A DNA stretch of 54,003 nt from Saprospiraceae bacterium (GTDB lineage: Bacteria; Bacteroidota; Bacteroidia; Chitinophagales; Saprospiraceae): NCBI GenBank assembly GCA_020631235.1, contig JAHDHQ010000020.1, forward strand, positions 1 to 54,003. Reading direction: 5' to 3'. Each line of letters starts with the position of its first letter. Position 1 is the stretch's first letter. Both the position numbers and the translations under genes were made by a program. Of this stretch, positions 9,215-17,513 are shown piece by piece. The notes below the pieces were generated by a model, which was not told the origin of the DNA, ran no database searches, and worked only from the letters and a program-made list of their open reading frames with translations.

Positions 9215-9247
9215 CGAGCATCATAGTCACACCTATTATGATGCTCG
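9215..9247 (+). terminator. Perfect 11-bp hairpin between methyltransferase and AraC genes
   Basis: The arm CGAGCATCATA (9215-9225) pairs perfectly with TATGATGCTCG (9237-9247) around an 11-nt loop. It starts 14 bp after the methyltransferase stop and ends 27 bp before the AraC gene ATG. No T-tract follows, so it may be a terminator acting by another route, an mRNA-stabilising stem, or a DNA-binding palindrome. Confidence 0.55.
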
Positions 9248-9273
9248 ATATTAAAAGCAGAATCAGCTAAACG

Positions 9274-10149
9274 ATGAATCAAGACTTCACTGAAATAAGA
9301 TTTGAAAATAATCACAGTCGCAAATCACACTTTGACTTGGTGAGCCTAGAAGGAATATTCCAGAGAAAACCTACAGATCATAGCCAATTTGAATATCACA
9401 AACTGTCCTTTTTTGTAATCTTAATTTGTACTGATAATGAAGGTCAATACAATGTAAACTTTAAGGATTACACACTTAAGAAAGGAAGTCTATTCACCTT
9501 GAGAAAAGACAATATCCACAAATTTTATAAAAGCGAAGCAAAGGGATTACTTCTAGTATTTACCGTAGATTTTATCTTAAACAACTCTAATAGAATAGAT
9601 TCGTCAAAAACATTTTTGCTGTTTAATGAAATGTTAGCTTCCCCCCATTTACAACTCAATAAGAATGAATACAAAGACATCACTATAATCATAGATTTAA
9701 TCAAAGAGGAGTATCTCAAAAATAATGATGTACATTCCAAAGATATCATTAGAAGTTACCTTCAAGTAATCACCACTAAATTGTTTCGTATAAAATCAAA
9801 AACAAAAACCACGCTCCGAAAACACAAGTACCTTCCAATGTTTTTACAATTCCAAGAACTTGTTGAGAAAGATTGTTTTAATCATAAAAAAGTAGCTTAC
9901 TATGCAAAGCAATTAGCTGTTACAGCTAAAACCTTAAACAATGTCACTCAGAGTATAATTCATAAATCCGCAAAAGTATTTATCAACGAAATCGTCATCA
10001 TACAATCAAAAAGAATTATTGCAAACTCCAATGAATCGCTAACCGAAATTGCTTTTAAAGTAGGCTTCAACGATCCTACTAATTTTTTCAAATACTTCAG
10101 AAAATATACTGGATTATCACCAAGCCAATTTAGAAAATCTTGCCAATAA
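9274..10149 (+). CDS. AraC family transcriptional regulator
   Basis: The protein is 291 residues. The N-terminal half is cupin-like (FFVILICTDNEGQYNVNF, then YTLKKGSLFTL) and is the likely ligand or dimerisation module. The last 100 or so residues hold the two AraC helix-turn-helix motifs, ending in FNDPTNFFKYFRKYTGLSPS followed by QFR, the family hallmark. It sits inside the accessory block of bestrophin, SnoaL and methyltransferase genes, so a local role is plausible. No repeated operator was found to prove this. Confidence 0.93.
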   Translation: MNQDFTEIRFENNHSRKSHFDLVSLEGIFQRKPTDHSQFEYHKLSFFVILICTDNEGQYNVNFKDYTLKKGSLFTLRKDNIHKFYKSEAKGLLLVFTVDFILNNSNRIDSSKTFLLFNEMLASPHLQLNKNEYKDITIIIDLIKEEYLKNNDVHSKDIIRSYLQVITTKLFRIKSKTKTTLRKHKYLPMFLQFQELVEKDCFNHKKVAYYAKQLAVTAKTLNNVTQSIIHKSAKVFINEIVIIQSKRIIANSNESLTEIAFKVGFNDPTNFFKYFRKYTGLSPSQFRKSCQ

Positions 10150-10525
10150 TGGTCTCTTCATCATATCTTTTAACTTTCTCTTTTTTACCATAAATAAGCG
10201 TTTTTTCATCTCAAGAGTACTAGCTACACAATCTAATTTTGTCATAATAAAAAGGTACGATTACAAATAAAGAAGTGCTTTTAACTTTTTATAATAAAGC
10301 CCTTACGCTCAAGCAGGCACCAAAATATATTTTAATTGAGCGCAACAAATTTTTAGTAAGAAGCTTCTCTACATGTACTCTTAATTGGGACCTACAAACG
10401 GTTCAAATCTTTTAAAATCATGACAATAGATGAGCATAATATCATTGTTGGGAAAGTAAAAGAAGTGTATCCATGAAAGGTAGAGAAACCGTGATAAAAC
10501 AACTAAATCATAAAACACAATAAAT
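10150..10525. other. Intergenic region, 376 bp
   Basis: No gene is visible. An 18-codon frame at 10420-10476 (MTIDEHNIIVGKVKEVYP) looks coding-like and may be a leftover of a larger gene, but it is too short to assign. The GGTTCAAATC at about 10399 resembles a tRNA T-loop, but no cloverleaf surrounds it. Confidence 0.3.
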
Positions 10526-11434
10526 ATGAAATACTTTTTTATAACCACTCTTTTTCTTTCTGCATTTTTTATGGGCTGCAGCGGTCAAAAGGAAATATCG
10601 AATACAAATAACAAGGAAATCATGAAAAACAAACAAGCTATTGAAGCCTTTTATGGTAAAGCACTCACAGTAAATAATGAAGCGCGTCCAACTGATGTTT
10701 TAAAACCATTGCTATCAAGCGCATTCGAATCCATGAGTTCATCAGGATCAAAAAATGCTGCGCAACTCATGCAACAACTTGAATTTTTCTGGAAAATCAT
10801 TCCTGATTTAAAGTGGGAGCCTCAAGCAATCATTAACGAAGGAGATACTTATGTTGTAAGGAGCATTGCCTCAGGCACTCCCAATGGAGAATTTATGGGC
10901 ATGGCAACCGATGGTTCTAAAAGCTTTGAAATCATGACGATCGATATCCATTCCATGAAAGATGGTCAGTTTCTAAACACAAAACATGTGGAAGATTGGG
11001 CAACTTCTATGAAGCAGCTGGCAGGTCCAAAAAAACAAAGTGCAATGGAAATTGCAGATGCTTTCATGACCGCCATGGGTAAAGGGGATATGGAAGCCAT
11101 GAAAAACCTAATGCATGAAGAAATGGTTTGGCAAAATGCAGGGGATAAAAACATCCCATGGATAGGTCCTTGGGAAGGAAAGAAAATAATTTTAGAAGAG
11201 TTCTTACCGGCATTCGGAGCCGGATTCCAAACCATAAAATGGGAACCAGTTGACGCCTTAACTTCTGATGATACAGCAGCCTACTTTGGACAAATGATAG
11301 GAAAACTTACCAATTCCGGGAAAGAAACCTCAGAGTTTACTTATGCACTCCGCGTAAAGGTAAAAGACGACAAAGTAATCCTCTGGAACTGGCTTGAAGA
11401 TTCTTTTGAAGTGTCAAGAGCCTATAATAATTAA
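10526..11434 (+). CDS. Lipoprotein with two SnoaL-like (NTF2-fold) domains
   Basis: The protein is 302 residues with lipobox FFMGC (Cys18). Domain 1 (about 38-165) has the ester-cyclase-like SnoaL pattern, with FFWKIIPDLKWEPQAIINEG and VEDWA at its end. Domain 2 (about 172-300) is a second NTF2 fold (AIDAFMTAMGKGDMEAMKNL-like start, WQNAGDKNIPWIGPWEG, and LWNWLEDSF at its end). These folds bind or isomerise small hydrophobic ligands. The domain pair echoes the SnoaL half of the lipoprotein at 4702. An ATG inside at 10621 could give a cytoplasmic form, but the lipoprotein signal argues for 10526. A small lipoprotein gene follows after 11 bp, likely in the same operon. Confidence 0.85.
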   Translation: MKYFFITTLFLSAFFMGCSGQKEISNTNNKEIMKNKQAIEAFYGKALTVNNEARPTDVLKPLLSSAFESMSSSGSKNAAQLMQQLEFFWKIIPDLKWEPQAIINEGDTYVVRSIASGTPNGEFMGMATDGSKSFEIMTIDIHSMKDGQFLNTKHVEDWATSMKQLAGPKKQSAMEIADAFMTAMGKGDMEAMKNLMHEEMVWQNAGDKNIPWIGPWEGKKIILEEFLPAFGAGFQTIKWEPVDALTSDDTAAYFGQMIGKLTNSGKETSEFTYALRVKVKDDKVILWNWLEDSFEVSRAYNN

Positions 11435-11445
11435 ATAACAACAAA

Positions 11446-11997
11446 ATGAATACCATGTCTAACAACACCAAAATACTATTCATCCTTTGTCTAAGCACAT
11501 TATTCTTAGCTTGCAGAACAGAAGATAAAAAGCTCGCAGAGGGAATCGATATTTCACTGAGAAATACATTGCAAGATCCTGGTGAGATGGAACAAAGTTA
11601 TCCGAGCTTATTCGGGTTAGCTGATGATGCTTTTGATGAGACCTCTAACCTCTCATTTGCATCAATAGAGTTCGCTACAGCACTAGCACAAGAAGGTACA
11701 CCTTTCGGTGACATTAGTGGACTTTATGCCATAGACTTTAATCAAGAGAGTATAACATTTACTTTGATACCTGATGAAAACACTCCTTTTTGGCCAATGC
11801 AATTTGGAATCTTTCCTGAAGGTAAATTTGATAGGTATTACTTTACTTTATCAGAACCTCACAACATTAAAGAATCAAGCAGCAGTGATGAAAATGTTCG
11901 TTTAAGAATCGATGATGACCAAGTAATAGTTGTGGAATTAAGTGGAGGCTATGATTTCAATCCAGGAGCATCTTTTACCATAGATTTGATGTTTTAA
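11446..11997 (+). CDS. Small lipoprotein of unknown function
   Basis: The protein is 183 residues with a lipoprotein signal ending LFLAC (Cys23 from the first ATG, or Cys20 if the second ATG at 11455 is used). The mature part is acidic and beta-rich, with no family I recognise; it ends in a hydrophobic strand SFTIDLMF. It starts 11 bp after the two-SnoaL lipoprotein gene, so the two are probably made together and may work together in the envelope. Confidence 0.7.
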   Translation: MNTMSNNTKILFILCLSTLFLACRTEDKKLAEGIDISLRNTLQDPGEMEQSYPSLFGLADDAFDETSNLSFASIEFATALAQEGTPFGDISGLYAIDFNQESITFTLIPDENTPFWPMQFGIFPEGKFDRYYFTLSEPHNIKESSSSDENVRLRIDDDQVIVVELSGGYDFNPGASFTIDLMF

Positions 11998-12021
11998 CAC
12001 AAGACTCAAAACCGCAACAAT

Positions 12022-12055
12022 TAAGTTGGCCGATCTCAAAAAGATTGGCCACTTT
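12022..12055 (+). terminator. Probable terminator after the small lipoprotein gene
   Basis: An imperfect stem, AAGTTGGCCGATCT against AGATTGGCCACTT, encloses a short A-rich loop. It is followed after a few bases by TTCTGTTTGGTTTT. The position, about 25 bp after the stop codon, fits a terminator; pairing is imperfect. Confidence 0.55.
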
Positions 12056-12100
12056 CTGTTTGGTTTTCACCAAAAACAAAACATTTAAACACCTATTTCA

Positions 12101-12469
12101 ATGCTATTAAGTGAAAATATTAATCATATAGCTTTAGTCCAGGACGGCGGTAAATCTATGCTTAGGCTTTTAGTTTTTATGGCTTTATAGCACTGCTTTA
12201 TTACTGTCAATTGATTACTATAAAACACCTTGGCTGTCTGTGTCTGTTATGGCTAGCTATAGCACTCTGTGCATTAATTTACTGGGTATATGTAATGATG
12301 GAAATAGTAGGATAAAATACAGCAAAACCCTTCCAGGGGTTGGTCTATAATATTCCAATGTTGGCTCTCTGTGGAACCATAGAAATAGATTTAAAAACAA
12401 TTGTTAAAGAAAACCGAACTTCCTGCCTTTATCAAAGCCAAGAATAGAGTGTTAATGAAGTCCAGGTGA
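12101..12469 (+). pseudogene. Decayed bestrophin gene with large internal deletion
   Basis: The start (MLLSENINHIALV, then in a shifted frame LLLSIDYYKTPWLSVSVM) matches the bestrophin N-terminus at 7158. The end (CALIYWVYVMMEIVG, stop, NTAKPFQGLVYNIP, then ELPAFIKAKNRVLMK in another frame) matches its C-terminus. About 200 codons in the middle are missing. There are at least two frameshifts and an in-frame TAA in place of the conserved Glu codon of VGEN. The copy is clearly non-functional and related to, but diverged from, the intact gene 4 kb upstream. Confidence 0.88.
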
Positions 12470-12519
12470 TGACTAATATTGAATCCGTGAAAACAATTAA
12501 ACCATTTTAACTAAATAAT

Positions 12520-12939
12520 ATGAAAATCAACTCTAAGACAAAAATTCCGATATGGGTAAATATCATGCAAGTTTTACTTGTATTAATTATGCTCGGACAG
12601 GTATCTATGTACTTTTTCAATCATGAGCTTTTGGCTGAAACAGGCGTAAGTACAAAAGGTGCCCCGATGTTAAACTTAATATACGAAATGGGCGCTAGGA
12701 CACTCGTAATGGCACTAGCATCTTTGTTTGTGATAATCACACAAAACCCTAATCAATATTTAGTAGTTTTGATAATGAATATACTACGTGAAGGTCAAGA
12801 AACGATCATTGACCCTTTATTCCCTATTTTGAACGCACCAGTGAATCCTACTATTGATTTAATAACACATTTAGTTATACTTTGCATCGAAATATGGGCA
12901 CTCGTTACAGTATATAAAATAACCAAAATAGAATATTAG
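12520..12939 (+). CDS. Small four-helix membrane protein (copy B)
   Basis: The protein is 139 residues with about four hydrophobic segments (roughly 11-33, 52-76, 79-92 and 112-134). It is homologous to the 129-residue protein at 6452, sharing the IP-W start, the central AR-L helix and the I-QN turn. Like copy A it sits beside a bestrophin gene, here a decayed one, so the pair seems to have been duplicated as a unit. The function is unknown. The Rieske/GltB-like gene starts 31 bp downstream and may be co-transcribed. Confidence 0.75.
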   Translation: MKINSKTKIPIWVNIMQVLLVLIMLGQVSMYFFNHELLAETGVSTKGAPMLNLIYEMGARTLVMALASLFVIITQNPNQYLVVLIMNILREGQETIIDPLFPILNAPVNPTIDLITHLVILCIEIWALVTVYKITKIEY

Positions 12940-12970
12940 TTGAATATTAAAATATAAAAGACTCAAATTC

Positions 12971-14578
12971 ATGAAAGTGTTAAAACTAATTAGTTTAAAT
13001 CAGCTAAAAGAAAAAGAACCTATTGGGAAACAAGTCAATGGTTTAGATTTGGTAATCATAAAATATGGTACTCAGGTATCTGTACTTTATGGTAGATGCT
13101 TGCATAGAGGTGCACTTATGGCAGACGGATTTATTGAAGGTAACAACATTATTTGTGGACTTCATAATTGGGATTATAGAATCGATACTGGAGTCAGTGA
13201 ATATAATAATGAGGAAGCATTGCATAAATTTTATTCCATTATCAAAGAGGGTGATGTCTATATCGATGAAGATGAGATAAATGAATATTTGGATCGGCAT
13301 CCTCAAAATTTTAATAGGGATGATTACTTGGGGCAATATGCTGATACGCATCCAGAGAAGACAGAACCATATACTCAATACATCAAAGAACTAGCAAAAA
13401 ATGGTTTGAAAAATTGGGGCCATCATGGCCCATCTGCTTCCATGGGTGTAGATAGAAATACACTGCCAAAATGGGAAGATATTCAATTTTTGCCAGCACA
13501 ATTAGCCTCAAGACCATTACTCGATGATGAAGAGGTTGCCACTAAAGTAGTCATTGGAAAAAAGGCAAAAAAACCCCTCGTCCTAGACATACCTATATTT
13601 GTTTCCGATATGAGTTTTGGTGCGCTTTCTAAGGAAGCAAAAATTGCACTTTCTATAGGTGCAGAGCTATCTGGAACAGGGATATGTAGTGGAGAAGGAG
13701 GCATGCTACCCGAAGAGCAAGCCAATAACTCACGATACTTTTACGAACTAGCATCAGGAAAATTTGGCTTTTCTTGGGAAAAGGTTAGCAAAGCACAAGC
13801 TTTTCATTTTAAAGGAGGACAAGGAGCGAAAACAGGAACCGGTGGCCATCTGCCTGGACATAAAGTCACCGAAGAGATCGCAAAGGTTAGAGGTCTGAAA
13901 GTAGGTGAAGCGGCCATATCTCCAGCGGCCTTTCCAGACCTTTTTACAACTCATGATTTCGGCAATATAGCAAACCAGGTACGAAAGCTCACAGGTGGCA
14001 TCCCGATCGGTTTCAAAATAGCGGCTAGTCATATCGAAGCAGATATTGATTTTGCTATGGAGGTTGGCGTAGATTACATCATTTTAGATGGAAGAGGAGG
14101 AGGTACAGGTTCCGCCCCAACTATACTAAGAAACAATATAAACGTACCTACCATTCCGGCCTTGGCACGCGCTAGAAAACATCTCGATAAAATAGGTGCA
14201 AAGGATGTTAGCTTAATCATCACGGGTGGACTAAGAGTGGCTGAAGACTTTGCCAAAGCAATGATGATGGGTGCTGATGCAATAGCTGTTTCTAATTCAG
14301 CTTTACAAGCGATCGGCTGCCTTGGGATGAGAGCCTGTCAATCTAACAACTGTCCAGTAGGTATAGCCACGCAAAAGAATCACCTTAGACAAAGACTGAT
14401 CATAGAAGCTTCCGCAAATCAATTAAAAAATTTCTTTAAAGCAACTAATGAATTAATAAAAGTTGTGGCAAGAGCTTGTGGCCATAATGATATTTCACAG
14501 TTTAATCAAAACGATCTCACAACATTAGATTATAATATACATCGTCTAACAGGCATACCTTACAGTGGAATTTTATAA
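12971..14578 (+). CDS. Rieske [2Fe-2S] domain fused to a glutamate-synthase-like FMN domain
   Basis: The protein is 535 residues. The N-terminal Rieske ferredoxin-like domain (about 1-95) has ligands Cys43-x-His45 and Cys62-x2-His65. From about 145 onward it is the FMN-binding (beta/alpha)8 domain of glutamate synthase large subunit, with GGQGAKTGTGGHLPG, LDGRGGGTGSAP and the [3Fe-4S] cysteine set C450-x5-C456-x4-C461 followed by PVGIATQ. The amidotransferase half of true GltB is missing, so it is not a complete glutamate synthase. Electron flow from Rieske to Fe-S to FMN is inferred; the substrate is unknown. Similar fusions are annotated as glutamate synthase-related protein. It is cytoplasmic, with no signal peptide. 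Confidence 0.88.
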   Translation: MKVLKLISLNQLKEKEPIGKQVNGLDLVIIKYGTQVSVLYGRCLHRGALMADGFIEGNNIICGLHNWDYRIDTGVSEYNNEEALHKFYSIIKEGDVYIDEDEINEYLDRHPQNFNRDDYLGQYADTHPEKTEPYTQYIKELAKNGLKNWGHHGPSASMGVDRNTLPKWEDIQFLPAQLASRPLLDDEEVATKVVIGKKAKKPLVLDIPIFVSDMSFGALSKEAKIALSIGAELSGTGICSGEGGMLPEEQANNSRYFYELASGKFGFSWEKVSKAQAFHFKGGQGAKTGTGGHLPGHKVTEEIAKVRGLKVGEAAISPAAFPDLFTTHDFGNIANQVRKLTGGIPIGFKIAASHIEADIDFAMEVGVDYIILDGRGGGTGSAPTILRNNINVPTIPALARARKHLDKIGAKDVSLIITGGLRVAEDFAKAMMMGADAIAVSNSALQAIGCLGMRACQSNNCPVGIATQKNHLRQRLIIEASANQLKNFFKATNELIKVVARACGHNDISQFNQNDLTTLDYNIHRLTGIPYSGIL

Positions 14579-14762
14579 GATATAGACTAGAGCATTTATG
14601 CTATTTACTTTTTGCAAATGTTGCTTTCTAGGATAGAATACTTGATAAACTATGCAGAAGCATTCGCATCTAAAAAAAATCTATCTTGTATCTGCAATTC
14701 ATCACTTACTTTAGTACTTTAATTAAGTATCTTGTTAATACTTATCCAAAGACTTTCAGACA

Positions 14763-15104
14763 ATGGCAGAAAAAGTATTCGATATAAATCAAAAAATTGT
14801 TGATTCTTTTATACAAGGTATTAGACCTCCTGAACATATGAGAAATCAACTAGACATAGGTTTCAAATATGAAAGAAAAACATTTGAAATTTTCGAAATA
14901 AGACCCATCTATACAAGAGAAAATGAATTTCAAGAGATCTCTTGTGCAAAGTTTAAACTGGATGAAAAACAAAAGGCCTGGAAATTATATTGGCAGCGTG
15001 CTTCTGGAAAATGGATGTTATATGAAGGACTACCCGCAGCAGATACAATCCATGAAGTACTAGAACATATAAAAAAAGATCCTCATGGTTGTTTTTGGGG
15101 TTAA
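14763..15104 (+). CDS. DUF3024 family protein
   Basis: The protein is 113 residues. It has the family features IRPPEHMRNQLDIGFKYER, the central WKLYWQRASGKWMLYE and the conserved C-terminal DPHGCFWG. DUF3024 proteins are small cytoplasmic proteins of unknown function. It is a single gene, with a hairpin downstream at 15160. Confidence 0.85.
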   Translation: MAEKVFDINQKIVDSFIQGIRPPEHMRNQLDIGFKYERKTFEIFEIRPIYTRENEFQEISCAKFKLDEKQKAWKLYWQRASGKWMLYEGLPAADTIHEVLEHIKKDPHGCFWG

Positions 15105-15159
15105 AGCACTAACTTTTTGTTGGATTATGTTGGCACAAATGAGGTACAAAAGAAAGATA

Positions 15160-15193
15160 GAGAATTAAGAAAAATTTCTTTCTTTTAATTCTC
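15160..15193 (+). terminator. Possible terminator hairpin after the DUF3024 gene
   Basis: GAGAATTAA (15160-15168) pairs with TTAATTCTC (15185-15193), with further AT pairing inside. It is AT-rich, lies 56 bp after the stop codon and has no T-tract after the stem, so it is a weak candidate. Confidence 0.4.
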
Positions 15194-15364
15194 CATCAAG
15201 ATATAAAGCACTGGTTAAGGAATTAAGACCGCATCAACTATATGCACTCATCCGTTCATTCCTTGGACATCTGTAAGCATAAAATCGTAATCCGCAATAA
15301 ATCAGAAACAATAAAATAGCAGAAGAATAACGTTTATTTGTCTAATTGGCAAAAAGCCTATGAC

Positions 15365-16564
15365 ATGGAAAAATATTCAATCATCCTATTCAGTATTCTG
15401 CTTACTTTTTTTTTCGCTTGCACCAAAGAAGCATTGGAAGAAAATGAAATCGAAAATACATTTTCAGCTTCTGAGCTAGAAGTACTCCATCAAGTGCTAA
15501 ACTTAAAGAGCTCACCCTTTAATTATGCGAATATGGAATGGCCATTCCATTATACTTCAGACGAAGCAAGCAACTCTGATAATACCCCAGAAGACAATCA
15601 AATAAGCGATATGGGTGCAACCCTAGGGCGCGTTCTATTTTACGATAAAAACCTATCCATCGACAATAGTATCTCATGTGCATCTTGTCATGAACAAAAG
15701 GCTGCTTTTTCTGATAATGCCAAATTTAGCGAAGGATTAAATGGACAATTAACCCGAAGAAATTCAATGACCATTATCAATAGTCGGTACTATGAAAGTG
15801 CTAGTTTTTTCTGGGATGAAAGAGCCTCTACCCTAGAAGAACAAGCTTTAATGCCAATACAAGACCATACAGAAATGGGAATGGAATTGGAACAACTGGA
15901 AATAAAACTTCAAGAACTAGATTATTACCCAATTCTATTTAAAAAAGCTTTTGGAAGTTCTGATGTCACATCAAATAGAATTGCTCAATCTCTATCTCAA
16001 TTTATGCGTTCTATAGTGTCGGTTGATTCAAAATTTGATAAAGGTTTTGAAGCAGCCGGGTTTCCTGAAGACGAAGAACAAATGCCTGATTTTCCAAACT
16101 TTACTGCTCAGGAAAATCTTGGGCTTGATATTTTTTATAGAGGAAGAAATGGCGCTACATGCCTATATTGCCATGGCACACCCCAACATGTAAATGATGA
16201 GGCAAAAAATAATGGACTCTCATCAGACTATACGGATAAAGGAAAAGGAGAAATTACAGGAAATCCATCACATAATGGCTTGTTCAAAGTCCCTTCATTA
16301 CGAAATATTGCGAAGACCGCCCCCTACATGCATGACGGAAGATTTGAAACCCTAATGGAAGTTATCAATCATTACAGCGACAATGTGCAAAACCACCCAA
16401 ATCTCAATTTTAGATTAAAAGATTCAGACGACCCATCTCCTAATTCAGAAGTACTACGTTTGAATTTAAGTCAAGCAGAAAAAGAAGCACTGGTTGCTTT
16501 TTTACATACCTTGACGGATGATACGGTATTAACCCATGAAAAATATAGTGATCCTTTTAAATAA
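15365..16564 (+). CDS. Di-heme cytochrome c peroxidase (CcpA/MauG family) lipoprotein
   Basis: The protein is 399 residues with lipobox TFFFAC. Two heme-binding CxxCH motifs are present: C105-ASC-H109 (low-potential heme region, DNSISCASCHEQKAAFSD) and C266-LYC-H270. The conserved blocks RRNSMTIINS, FFWDERASTLEEQ and KVPSLRNIAKTAPYMHDGRF are typical of bacterial di-heme peroxidases. It should reduce H2O2, or carry out a MauG-like oxidation, in the periplasm using cytochrome c electrons. ATG 15365 is chosen over an upstream TTG at 15338 because the lipoprotein signal begins there. Confidence 0.93.
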   Translation: MEKYSIILFSILLTFFFACTKEALEENEIENTFSASELEVLHQVLNLKSSPFNYANMEWPFHYTSDEASNSDNTPEDNQISDMGATLGRVLFYDKNLSIDNSISCASCHEQKAAFSDNAKFSEGLNGQLTRRNSMTIINSRYYESASFFWDERASTLEEQALMPIQDHTEMGMELEQLEIKLQELDYYPILFKKAFGSSDVTSNRIAQSLSQFMRSIVSVDSKFDKGFEAAGFPEDEEQMPDFPNFTAQENLGLDIFYRGRNGATCLYCHGTPQHVNDEAKNNGLSSDYTDKGKGEITGNPSHNGLFKVPSLRNIAKTAPYMHDGRFETLMEVINHYSDNVQNHPNLNFRLKDSDDPSPNSEVLRLNLSQAEKEALVAFLHTLTDDTVLTHEKYSDPFK

Positions 16565-16670
16565 GCAGAAAACCTTTAGCCCAGACTTATTTTACAAATC
16601 ATCTACTAAACCTAGAAAAATGTTCTTTTAATATTATGACTACTATTGCTTTCAAAATATATTTATCGTA

Positions 16671-16682
16671 ATATTGCAATAT
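16671..16682. promoter_or_regulatory. Likely ArsR operator
   Basis: ATATTGCAATAT is a perfect 12-bp palindrome ending 9 bp before the arsR ATG, within a longer CGTAATATTGCAATA stretch of the type bound by ArsR/SmtB repressors. Autoregulation of the following operon is inferred from the position. Confidence 0.6.
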
Positions 16683-16691
16683 AACAATACA

Positions 16692-17021
16692 ATGGGACTA
16701 ACAAAAACGGAATTATTTACGCAAGAGCAAAATGCCATCGCTGATATTGCTAAAGTGCTAGGCCATCCTGCCCGCGTTGCCATTCTTCAATATCTGTTGA
16801 AAGTCAACACATGCATATGTGGAGATATAGTGGAAGAAGTCGGCTTAGCCCAGCCCACTATTTCAAGACATCTTAAAGAACTTAAGAGCATTGGTTTAAT
16901 TGTAGGAAATATAGAAGGCACCAGCATTTGCTACTGCGTTAACCCAGAGGTATATCACAATATTAAAATCATGTTTAATCAAATGTTTAGCCAACCATTA
17001 CCGCAAGATGGGTGCTGCTAA
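16692..17021 (+). CDS. arsR: ArsR family metalloregulator
   Basis: The protein is 109 residues with a winged helix-turn-helix. The recognition region is AQPTISRHLKELKSIGLI. A Cys41-x-Cys43 pair at the start of the DNA-binding helix region (NTCICGDI) corresponds to the As(III)-sensing ELCVCDL site of ArsR, and the C-terminus ends DGCC. Binding of arsenite should release the repressor from DNA. The frame is open further upstream to a TTG inside the palindrome at 16671; ATG 16692 is preferred. It heads a three-gene unit with DUF6428 and an ArsN-like acetyltransferase, typical of Bacteroidota ars clusters. Confidence 0.88.
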   Translation: MGLTKTELFTQEQNAIADIAKVLGHPARVAILQYLLKVNTCICGDIVEEVGLAQPTISRHLKELKSIGLIVGNIEGTSICYCVNPEVYHNIKIMFNQMFSQPLPQDGCC

Positions 17022-17044
17022 ACGGTAAATAAAAACTACACATT

Positions 17045-17512
17045 ATGACTATAAACGAAATCAAAGTAGCTTTAAATAAACTAGAAACCATCGCTTTCGA
17101 ATTGCCCAATGGGAAGCTCGTACCCAATCACTTCCATGTTACTGAAGTAGGCAGAGTAACTAAAGATTTTATCGATTGTGGTGGAACAAGAAGAAGTGAA
17201 ACTGTCGCTAATTTCCAGTTGTGGGAAGCGGATGACTATGATCACAGACTTCACCCAGAAAAACTAGTAGACATCATAGAGCTTTCCCAGAAAGTACTAG
17301 GCATCGATAATGAAGAAATCGAAGTGGAATACCAAGGCGAAACAATCGGTAAATACAGTCTAGTTTTTGATGGGACAAACTTCAAACTGCTTTCTAAACA
17401 AACGGATTGCTTGGCTAAAAGCAATTGTGGTATTCCAACAGAAAAACCTAAAGCCCAACTCATCTCTATAGCCGAAGGAAATAGCTGTTCACCAGGAAGT
17501 GGATGCTGCTAA
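17045..17512 (+). CDS. DUF6428 family protein of ars operons
   Basis: The protein is 155 residues. It has PNHFHVTEVGRVTKDFIDCG and LHPEKLVDIIELSQKVLGI, features of the DUF6428 family that is commonly encoded next to arsR. Several cysteines are present, with a C-terminal tail CSPGSGCC that could bind a soft metal or metalloid. It is cytoplasmic and its function is unproven. It lies 23 bp after arsR, and its stop is one base before the ATG of the acetyltransferase, so the three genes form an operon. Confidence 0.8.
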   Translation: MTINEIKVALNKLETIAFELPNGKLVPNHFHVTEVGRVTKDFIDCGGTRRSETVANFQLWEADDYDHRLHPEKLVDIIELSQKVLGIDNEEIEVEYQGETIGKYSLVFDGTNFKLLSKQTDCLAKSNCGIPTEKPKAQLISIAEGNSCSPGSGCC

Positions 17513-17513
17513 T

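Noticed and set aside
10390-10410. tRNA T-loop-like GGTTCAAATC
   Set aside because: No acceptor stem, D arm or anticodon arm can be drawn around it.
11998-12519. A new gene in the spacer after the small lipoprotein
   Set aside because: The coding-like signal is fully explained by the decayed bestrophin copy at 12101-12469.
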